Assembly: GCA_022572865.1 (NCBI GenBank)
Contig: JACZVB010000142.1
Span: 1 to 5,169, forward strand
Source: Chloroflexota bacterium
Lineage (GTDB): Bacteria > Chloroflexota > Dehalococcoidia > Plut-88900
Reading direction: 5' to 3'
Length of the DNA: 5,169 nucleotides
This document shows, one piece after another, positions 1 through 4,548 of this stretch. Numbering within the stretch: the stretch's first letter is position 1; every line of letters begins with the position of its first letter. The position numbers were made by a program, and so were the translations under genes. Under the pieces are notes generated by a model. The model was not told where the DNA came from. It ran no database searches and was given only the letters and a program-made list of their open reading frames with translations.

Positions 1-10
1 CCCCTCTCCC

Positions 11-39
11 TTGCAACCATCCCTGGCAGGTGCTAATTT
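11..39 (+). promoter_or_regulatory. Possible sigma70-like promoter upstream of leuS
   Basis: TTGCAA at 11-16 matches the -35 consensus at four of six bases. It is followed after exactly 17 bases by TAATTT at 34-39, which keeps the three most conserved -10 bases (first T, second A, last T), with TG at 31-32 in the extended -10 position. The start site would fall near 46, giving a leader of about 70 nt. No T-box or attenuator is visible in what remains upstream, but the window begins at base 1, so a longer leader cannot be excluded. The call rests on pattern matching only. Confidence 0.3.
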
Positions 40-96
40 ACCTAGTAGTCTAATCGACGGGTATGCACAGGCGGACCGGACCCTTGTCATCGGGCT

Positions 97-109
97 GGAG
101 GGCTCAGGA
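97..109 (+). promoter_or_regulatory. Shine-Dalgarno region of leuS
   Basis: Two purine stretches precede the ATG at 115: GGAGGG at 97-102 (12-base gap) and AGGA at 106-109 (5-base gap). The nearer one has the more usual spacing. The leuS frame is closed upstream by an in-frame TAG at 43-45, and no in-frame ATG, GTG or TTG lies between that stop and 115, so the start is well determined. Confidence 0.5.
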
Positions 110-114
110 TAGCG

Positions 115-2568
115 ATGGTTCTCAGATACAACCCTCGGGAGCTGGAAAAGAAGTGGCAGCAGAGGTGGGACGATGACAAGCTTTACGAGGCCAGGCAGGA
201 CTCTTCTCGCCCCAAGTGGTACGAGCTCACCATGTACCCCTATACCTCCGGTAACCTGCACATAGGCCACTGGTACGCCATGGCCCCCGCCGATGCACAT
301 GCCAGGTTCAAACGTATGCAGGGCTACAACGTCCTCCACCCCATGGGCTTCGATGCCTTCGGTCTCCCCGCTGAGAACGCTGCCATCAACCGCGGTATCC
401 ATCCTCACACCTGGACCATGGATAACGTGGAGGTTATGCGCCGCCAGCTCAGGAGGATGGGCGCAATCTATGACTGGGACAGGGAGGTCATCACCTCCCT
501 CCCCGAATATTACAAGTGGACCCAGTGGCTCTTCCTTAAGCTGTATCACGCCGGCCTGGCATACCGGGCCGAGGCCCCTGCCAACTGGTGCCCCAATTGC
601 CAGACAACCCTGGCTAACGAGCAGGTGCTGGACGACGGCACCTGCGAGCGGTGTCACACCGCCGTGACCCGCAAGGACCTGGAGCAGTGGTTCTTCCGCA
701 TCACCCGATACGCCGATGAGCTGCTGGACACCAGCAAGATCCAGTGGCCGGAGCGGATCAACGTCATGCAGGCCAACTGGATCGGCCGGAGCGAGGGTGC
801 GGAGATCGCCTTCGGCATCGAGGAGTACGGGCTGGAAGAGAAGGAGATCAGGGTCTTCACAACCCGTCCCGATACTGTGTTCGGCGTCACCTTCATGGTC
901 CTGGCCCCGGAGCACCCCCTGGTCCCTCTTCTCACCACCCCGGACATGAGGGACGAGGTGAACGCCTACATCGAGGCGGCCAGGCGTCAGTCCGAGATAG
1001 AGCGTCTCTCCACCGAGAAGGAGCAGACTGGCGTCTTCATCGGGGCGTACTGCACCAACAAGCTGAGCGGCGACAGGGTCCCCATATACATCGCCGACTA
1101 CGCTCTCCTGACCTATGGAACGGGAGCTGTGATGGGGGTCCCGGCCCACGATACCCGGGATTTCTCATATGCCAACAGATACGACATCCTCATCAAAACG
1201 GTGATCGCTCCCGAGGGCTGGCGTGGCGATGAGTTGGAAGAGGCATACCTGGAACCTGGCACCATGGTGAACTCCGGTCCCTTCGACGGCCTTCCCAGCC
1301 AGGAGGGCAAGCAGGCCGTCATCCAGGCTATGGAGAAGCAGGGCATAGGGGGCGGGACCGTCTCCTACCGCTTGCGGGACTGGCTCATATCGAGGCAGCG
1401 GTACTGGGGCGCACCCATCCCCATGGTCTACTGCCAGAAGTGTGGTGTCGTGCCCGTGCCCGAGGAGGACCTGCCCGTCCTTCTGCCCGAGGACGCGGAG
1501 TTCAGGCCCACGGGGGAGTCGCCCCTTACATATCACCAGGAGTTCGCCAACACCACCTGCCCGAGGTGCGGCTCCCCGGCGCGGCGGGAAACCGACACCA
1601 TGGATACCTTCATGTGCTCCTCCTGGTACTTTCTCAGATTCGCCTCGCCCAGGTCCGACAACGCTCCCTTCAGGCCCGAGGACCTGAAGTACTGGCTTCC
1701 CGTCGACCAGTATACCGGCGGCGCCGAGCACGCCGTGATGCATCTGCTGTATGCCCGGTTCTTCGTCAAGGCCCTGAGGGATATCGGACTGCTGGACTTC
1801 GACGAGCCGTTCTTAAGGCTGTTCAACCAGGGCACCATCATCAACGAGCGCCAGAAGATGAGCAAGTCCCGGGGGAACGTCATCACCCCGGACGAGTACG
1901 TCGACTCCCTGGGCGCCGATGTGATCAGGGCCTACCTCATGTTCATCGGGCCCTGGGACCAGGGTGGCGAGTGGGTGGACCAGGGCTTAAACGGCATCAC
2001 CCGCTGGTACAACAGGGTGTGGGACATGGTGTTGAGGGACGAGGTGGAGTTGGACGCCCGGCCCACGGACGACGATTCGGTAGTGCAGACCCGCCACCTG
2101 CTGCACAAGACCATCAAGAAGGTGACCCAGGACCTGGAGGGGTTCCGTTTCAACACCACCCTGGCCTCGCTTATGTCGTTCACCAACCACCTGGTCAAGG
2201 TGTGGGGGGACGGGTCGGTGGACTCGGGCGTCTGGCGAGAGTCCATCAAGACGTTCATGCTCCTTCTGGCCCCCACCGCACCCCACCTGGCCGAGGAGAT
2301 GTGGAGCCTCAAGGGCTATTCTTACAGCATCCACAATCAGCCCTTTCCCAAGTGGGACGAGGCCCTGGTGGCGGAGAAGGAGATCACCCTTGTCCTTCAG
2401 GTAAACGGCAAGGTCAGGGACCGGGTCACGGTGCCCGCCTCCGTCACCGAAGAGGAGGCCAAAGAGCTGGCTATGGCCAGCGACCGGGTTAAGACTCACC
2501 TGAAGGGCAGAAAACTCAGCAGGGTGATCTACGTTCCGGGCCGGCTGGTCAACATCGTGGCCCGGTAG
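115..2568 (+). CDS. leuS: Leucyl-tRNA synthetase (EC 6.1.1.4)
   Basis: Cytoplasmic class Ia synthetase that activates leucine with ATP and charges tRNA-Leu. The 817-residue protein is complete. HIGH motif HIGH is at 49-52 within PYTSGNLHIGHWYAM, followed by GFDAFGLPAENAA (78-90). A zinc module has C159/C162 and C177/C180. The CP1 editing domain spans about 225-415, with TTRPDT (249-254) and GTGAVMGVPAHD (335-346); D346 is the expected conserved editing aspartate, so post-transfer editing should work. A second Cys4 set is C440/C443 and C482/C485. ETDTMDTF is at 492-499 and KMSKS at 581-585. The anticodon-binding helical domain is about 620-740, and a C-terminal tRNA-binding domain about 755-817 contains VNGKVRDR (763-770). 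It is shorter than the roughly 860-residue E. coli enzyme mainly because FNQGTIINERQ (570-580) runs straight into KMSKS, leaving no room for the leucine-specific insertion. The HWYAM after the HIGH motif replaces the usual HVRNY; I recall this form from Chloroflexota. Codon use is strongly GC-rich. The gene appears monocistronic within this window. Confidence 0.98.
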   Translation: MVLRYNPRELEKKWQQRWDDDKLYEARQDSSRPKWYELTMYPYTSGNLHIGHWYAMAPADAHARFKRMQGYNVLHPMGFDAFGLPAENAAINRGIHPHTWTMDNVEVMRRQLRRMGAIYDWDREVITSLPEYYKWTQWLFLKLYHAGLAYRAEAPANWCPNCQTTLANEQVLDDGTCERCHTAVTRKDLEQWFFRITRYADELLDTSKIQWPERINVMQANWIGRSEGAEIAFGIEEYGLEEKEIRVFTTRPDTVFGVTFMVLAPEHPLVPLLTTPDMRDEVNAYIEAARRQSEIERLSTEKEQTGVFIGAYCTNKLSGDRVPIYIADYALLTYGTGAVMGVPAHDTRDFSYANRYDILIKTVIAPEGWRGDELEEAYLEPGTMVNSGPFDGLPSQEGKQAVIQAMEKQGIGGGTVSYRLRDWLISRQRYWGAPIPMVYCQKCGVVPVPEEDLPVLLPEDAEFRPTGESPLTYHQEFANTTCPRCGSPARRETDTMDTFMCSSWYFLRFASPRSDNAPFRPEDLKYWLPVDQYTGGAEHAVMHLLYARFFVKALRDIGLLDFDEPFLRLFNQGTIINERQKMSKSRGNVITPDEYVDSLGADVIRAYLMFIGPWDQGGEWVDQGLNGITRWYNRVWDMVLRDEVELDARPTDDDSVVQTRHLLHKTIKKVTQDLEGFRFNTTLASLMSFTNHLVKVWGDGSVDSGVWRESIKTFMLLLAPTAPHLAEEMWSLKGYSYSIHNQPFPKWDEALVAEKEITLVLQVNGKVRDRVTVPASVTEEEAKELAMASDRVKTHLKGRKLSRVIYVPGRLVNIVAR

Positions 2569-2620
2569 CCCGGCTTTCACCAGCCCGTGCCGTCACCTAC
2601 TGCATGGCCTGTAGGTTTGG

Positions 2621-2651
2621 GGCCAGTTTCGATCCCATCGAGGCCGTTTAA
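2621..2651 (+). terminator. Possible leuS transcription terminator hairpin
   Basis: TCGAT (2629-2633) and ATCGA (2637-2641) are perfect complements around a CCC loop. GGCC at 2621-2624 can pair with GGCC at 2642-2645, with AGTT (2625-2628) bulged out on the left side. The stem is followed by GTTTAATA, a short and impure T tract. It lies 52 bases after the leuS stop, a sensible place for termination. The bulge and weak T tract make this only a candidate; the hairpin at 2690-2706 is stronger but has no T tract. Confidence 0.3.
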
Positions 2652-2689
2652 TAAACCAATGATGCCAGTCCGCTGGGCCCACGCTACAA

Positions 2690-2706
2690 GTCCCGAGTAT
2701 CGGGAC
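2690..2706. repeat. Perfect 7-bp hairpin, GTCCCGA/TCGGGAC
   Basis: GTCCCGA (2690-2696), loop GTA, TCGGGAC (2700-2706) form a perfect inverted repeat. No T run follows, so it is not a classic intrinsic terminator. Its TCCCGA/TCGGGA core recurs as the inner stem of the repeat unit at 2731-2774, which suggests it belongs to the same repeat population. It could also act as a processing or stalling structure behind leuS; nothing here decides between these. Confidence 0.6.
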
Positions 2707-2730
2707 AAGTCATACGAGACCAGTTAGTCT

Positions 2731-2774
2731 GTCATCCTGATCCCGACGTGTCGGGAGAAGAATCTGGGGTGGGG
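2731..2774. repeat. Dispersed repeat unit 1 (GTCAT..GAATCTGGGGTGGGG type)
   Basis: The unit opens with GTCAT and closes with GAATCTGGGGTGGGG (2760-2774), a 15-base string found again exactly at 2903-2917 in unit 3. Between them is a palindrome, TCCCGA (2741-2746), CGTG loop, TCGGGA (2751-2756). The palindrome is flanked by GA (2739-2740) and GA (2757-2758), and then by imperfectly paired outer arms ATCCT (2734-2738) and AGAAT (2759-2763), with one C/A mismatch. It is probably a non-autonomous, REP-like dispersed repeat. No transposase is present to link it to. Confidence 0.7.
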
Positions 2775-2786
2775 CCGTAGCTTTTC

Positions 2787-2809
2787 TCCTCCCCCGTCAA
2801 GGGGGAAGA
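2787..2809. repeat. G/C hairpin, TCCCCC/GGGGGA
   Basis: TCCCCC (2790-2795), loop GTCAA, GGGGGA (2801-2806) pair perfectly. After one C/A mismatch, two more pairs extend the stem to 2787 and 2809. A run of four T lies on the 5' side (2782-2785), so if anything this resembles a minus-strand rather than a plus-strand terminator. I recall similar CCCCCGTCAAGGGGG strings as intergenic repeats in related genomes, but only one copy is present here. Confidence 0.5.
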
Positions 2810-2839
2810 CTGAGGTGGGGGTGAGCCCCAACCTGCCTG

Positions 2840-2862
2840 TCCTGAGCGAAGTCGAAGGGTCA
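2840..2862. repeat. Dispersed repeat unit 2 (CCTGAGCGAAGTCGAAGGGTCA)
   Basis: The string at 2841-2862 is nearly the same as 2935-2955 (unit 4); they differ only in the centre (GAA versus TT before the shared GTCGAAGGGTCA). CCT (2841-2843) pairs with AGG (2856-2858). Inside are GA (2844-2845) facing GA (2854-2855), then G2846 pairing C2853. The centre GCGAAGTC can close as a GCGAAGC mini-hairpin with T2852 bulged. CTGCCTGTC precedes this unit (2833-2841) and recurs at 2958-2966, just after unit 4. Confidence 0.75.
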
Positions 2863-2882
2863 TTCTTCAGAAAATAGGCCAT

Positions 2883-2917
2883 GTCATTCCGAGCGGAGCG
2901 AGGAATCTGGGGTGGGG
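2883..2917. repeat. Dispersed repeat unit 3 (GTCATTCCGAGCG..GAATCTGGGGTGGGG)
   Basis: It shares the GTCAT opening and the exact 15-base ending GAATCTGGGGTGGGG (2903-2917) with unit 1, but has a different, smaller centre. ATTCC (2886-2890) pairs perfectly with GGAAT (2902-2906). Inside are GA (2891-2892) facing GA (2900-2901), then GC (2893-2894) pairing GC (2898-2899) around loop GGA. The GTG at 2912-2914 inside this unit opens the dehydrogenase reading frame but is not a convincing start. Confidence 0.75.
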
Positions 2918-2933
2918 AATCAAACACCGTTCG

Positions 2934-2955
2934 CCCTGAGCTTGTCGAAGGGTCA
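2934..2955. repeat. Dispersed repeat unit 4 (CCCTGAGCTTGTCGAAGGGTCA)
   Basis: CCCT (2934-2937) pairs with AGGG (2949-2952). Inside are GA (2938-2939) facing GA (2947-2948), then G2940 pairing C2946 around CTTGT. Same family as unit 2. In the dehydrogenase frame it encodes ALSLSKG, a typical translation artefact of this repeat, which helps show that the coding region begins downstream. Confidence 0.75.
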
Positions 2956-3020
2956 CCCTGCCTGTCGTGTCTGCCATCGAGAGGAGTTGACGAAGGGAAG
3001 GGGGACAGGTGGATCATCGT

Positions 3021-3025
3021 GGGAG
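3021..3025 (+). promoter_or_regulatory. Shine-Dalgarno site that fixes the GTG start at 3032
   Basis: GGGAG at 3021-3025 lies 6 bases before the GTG at 3032-3034. The two other in-frame candidates are worse. The GTG at 2912 sits inside repeat unit 3, and the TTG at 2987 directly abuts its purine run with no spacing. Only the 3032 start puts the positively charged N-terminus immediately before the hydrophobic signal segment. Confidence 0.55.
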
Positions 3026-3031
3026 TGTTGG

Positions 3032-4525
3032 GTGAGTAGGTCTATATTTCTTAGTCTTGTTTTGATAGTCGGTTTGCTCTTCATGGCTTGTGGAGGCCAG
3101 GGTACGGTGCCTACTCCTGACCTCACATCGAGCCCCACGTCTATCTCCACATCCACATTTGCATCTGCCCCCACTGCCACCTCGACGCCTACACCTGCAA
3201 TTATTGCTTCTCCTGCCCAGACGCCATCCGCTACTCCCCCCGCGCAACCAACACCTGCAGCTGAGCCGACCATAGTGCCGTCTCCCACAGCTTCCGTCGA
3301 AATTGTTCCCACGCCTACCTTGGCTCCAACCGCAGAACCAGCGCCTACGCCGGCTCCCACAGCCACGCCTGACACGGTTCCAACACCAAGCCCGGTGCCA
3401 TCGCCAACTCCCACGCCACAGCCCACCGTGACGCCGAAGGCGGTCAATGAGACAGATTTTCCGCTAATACTTCCCGCGGGTTTCCGGATAGCCTTGTTCA
3501 CGCCTGAATCCATGGGTCCGATACGGTTTATGGCTTTCTCGCCCGATGGGATCCTGTTTGTTAGCTTGCCGAACAGGTCAGGGCTCTACTCGGGTAATCG
3601 TTCGGGAGGTACGATCTACGCCCTGCCCGACCTTGACCGAGATGGCGTAGCCGATGAGGTGAGGCCCGTAATTTCCGGCCTTAATGATCTTCCTCATGGC
3701 CTGGCGTTTCACAACGGGTATCTATACCTGGCCGAGGAAAACAGGGTCTCGCGTTACGAATATCAGTCTGATGGCAACTTGGGTTCACGAGAAGTGGTCG
3801 TGAATCTACCTCCCAATCTACCTGGCGGCAACGACCATGTCTCCCGCACCATCGGATTCAGCCCATCCAACAAAATGTATGTGTCGAGTGGCTCATCTTG
3901 CAACCTGTGTGAGGAGAGTGACCCGCGGCGGGCCGCGATCATGGAATACAATCCAGATGGGTCGGGAGGTCGGGTATTTGCGAACGGCCTTCGCAACTCG
4001 GTCGGGTTTGTATTCCACCCGGTGACGGGCGAGATGTGGGCTACTGAAAACGGCCGCGACTACCTGGGGGATGATCTTCCGCCGGATGAGATCAATATCG
4101 TTAGGGACGGGCAAGATTACGGTTGGCCGTCTTGCTACGGCCAAAGAATCCCAGACCCGGCGTTCAACAACCCGGCTAGATGCGCAACGACTGCCGGAAG
4201 TCTCCATGATATGCAAGCACACTCCGCACCGTTAGGCCTGCGGTTCGTTGACAGCTCCCAGTTCCCGGAGGATTGGCAGGGTGACCTGTTGGTGGCGTAT
4301 CACGGGTCATGGAACAGGAGCGAGCCCACCGGGTATAAAGTGGTCAGGCTATCGGTTGATGGAGGCAGGATCGTGAAGGAAGAAGACTTCATTCATGGCT
4401 GGTTACTTGATAACGGGTCATCGGTAGGCCGGCCGGTGGACCTCATTTTCGGTCCGGTGGATGGCGCGCTGTACATCTCCGATGACCAGGCCGGGGTGAT
4501 CTACCGGGTGACACGAGTACCTTGA
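3032..4525 (+). CDS. Lipoprotein PQQ-dependent sugar (glucose/sorbosone) dehydrogenase-like protein
   Basis: From the GTG at 3032 the protein has 497 residues. Residues 1-19 form a lipoprotein signal peptide (R3, hydrophobic core 5-18), with lipobox LFMAC placing the lipidated cysteine at C20. Residues 25-139 are a low-complexity Pro/Thr/Ser/Ala tether, and about 141-497 is a six-bladed-propeller-type catalytic domain. Recognisable segments are an EF-hand-like DLDRDGVADE (200-209), LPHGLAF (220-226), NDHVSR (267-272) with H269 in the place of the catalytic His of soluble glucose dehydrogenase, GLRN (319-322, R321 and N322 as expected PQQ contacts), ATEN (337-340), DEIN (352-355), YGWP (363-366), HGSWNR (424-429) and GYKVVRL (434-440). 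Two Cys pairs, C290/C293 (CNLC) and C368/C384, may form disulfides outside the cell. The family oxidises sugars or related alcohols and aldehydes with PQQ; substrate and electron acceptor cannot be told from sequence. No PQQ synthesis gene or cytochrome is adjacent. Family assignment is strong; true PQQ use is inferred. Confidence 0.88.
   Translation: MSRSIFLSLVLIVGLLFMACGGQGTVPTPDLTSSPTSISTSTFASAPTATSTPTPAIIASPAQTPSATPPAQPTPAAEPTIVPSPTASVEIVPTPTLAPTAEPAPTPAPTATPDTVPTPSPVPSPTPTPQPTVTPKAVNETDFPLILPAGFRIALFTPESMGPIRFMAFSPDGILFVSLPNRSGLYSGNRSGGTIYALPDLDRDGVADEVRPVISGLNDLPHGLAFHNGYLYLAEENRVSRYEYQSDGNLGSREVVVNLPPNLPGGNDHVSRTIGFSPSNKMYVSSGSSCNLCEESDPRRAAIMEYNPDGSGGRVFANGLRNSVGFVFHPVTGEMWATENGRDYLGDDLPPDEINIVRDGQDYGWPSCYGQRIPDPAFNNPARCATTAGSLHDMQAHSAPLGLRFVDSSQFPEDWQGDLLVAYHGSWNRSEPTGYKVVRLSVDGGRIVKEEDFIHGWLLDNGSSVGRPVDLIFGPVDGALYISDDQAGVIYRVTRVP
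3104..3448 (+). repeat. Low-complexity Pro/Thr-rich tether coding region
   Basis: This stretch encodes residues 25-139 of the lipoprotein dehydrogenase, built from irregular TP, PTP, SPT and APT motifs with almost no charged residues (a few Asp and Glu, no Lys or Arg before K136). It probably holds the catalytic domain away from the membrane or through a surface layer. At DNA level it is a degenerate C-rich repeat with varied Pro and Thr codons rather than a clean tandem array. It produces long open shadow frames on both strands, including a Gly/Val-rich one on the minus strand. Confidence 0.85.
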
Positions 4526-4548
4526 TATTAAGGCCGTTCTGCTATCAA
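4522..4548. other. Convergent gene junction with weak inverted repeat
   Basis: The plus-strand TGA (4523-4525) and the minus-strand TAA (4528-4530) are separated by two bases. TTGATA (4522-4527) and TATCAA (4543-4548) are perfect complements but AT-rich, with a 15-base loop and no clear T tract on either strand, so this is at most a poor bidirectional terminator. Transcripts from the two genes may overlap at their 3' ends. Confidence 0.3.

Larger units (their letters stand above)
2569..3031. other. Gene-free, repeat-rich intergenic region
   Basis: These 463 bases between leuS and the dehydrogenase gene contain no credible coding sequence. They hold a possible leuS terminator (2621-2651), a perfect hairpin (2690-2706), a G/C hairpin (2787-2809) and four dispersed-repeat units (2731-2774, 2840-2862, 2883-2917, 2934-2955). 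A minor inverted repeat, ACCTAC (2595-2600) with GTAGGT (2611-2616), has a 10-base loop and is of doubtful meaning. Open frames across the region translate the repeats and give peptides such as ALSLSKG on the + strand and PSTSLRTG or SARND on the - strand. Such peptides are familiar artefacts of these repeats in databases, known here from memory. Confidence 0.8.

Noticed and set aside
1165..1743. 192-codon open frame on the minus strand inside leuS
   Set aside because: It is antisense to the catalytic and zinc regions of leuS, has no plausible domain, and is expected in GC-rich coding DNA with few random stops.
1440..2492. 350-codon plus-strand frame overlapping leuS
   Set aside because: It is a frame-shifted shadow of leuS, rich in Arg, Gly, Pro and His; the leuS frame explains every conserved motif here.
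1987..2580. 197-codon minus-strand frame over the 3' end of leuS
   Set aside because: It is a shadow of leuS with no recognisable motif, no convincing ribosome binding site and no extension beyond the leuS stop region.
2690..2706. Perfect hairpin as the leuS intrinsic terminator
   Set aside because: It is followed by AAGTCATACG with no T tract and lies over 120 bases after the stop; it is better listed as a repeat.
2731..2955. CRISPR array
   Set aside because: The repeats are of two unlike families with unequal spacing and divergent centres, and there are no cas genes in the window.
2724..3017. 97-codon minus-strand frame in the intergenic gap
   Set aside because: Its peptide is translated dispersed repeat (PSTSLRTG, SARND), a common misannotation.
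2987..3017. TTGACG as a -35 box for the dehydrogenase gene
   Set aside because: At 17-19 base spacing the only -10 candidates are TGGATC, GGATCA or GATCAT, all poor; no promoter can be supported here.
3090..3275. 61-codon plus-strand frame in the tether region
   Set aside because: It is a shadow of the low-complexity tether in another frame, rich in Leu, Pro and His, with no start signal.
2953..3513. 186-codon Gly/Val-rich minus-strand frame
   Set aside because: It is the complement of the Pro/Thr-rich tether; the GVGVG pattern is simply TP and PTP codons read backwards.
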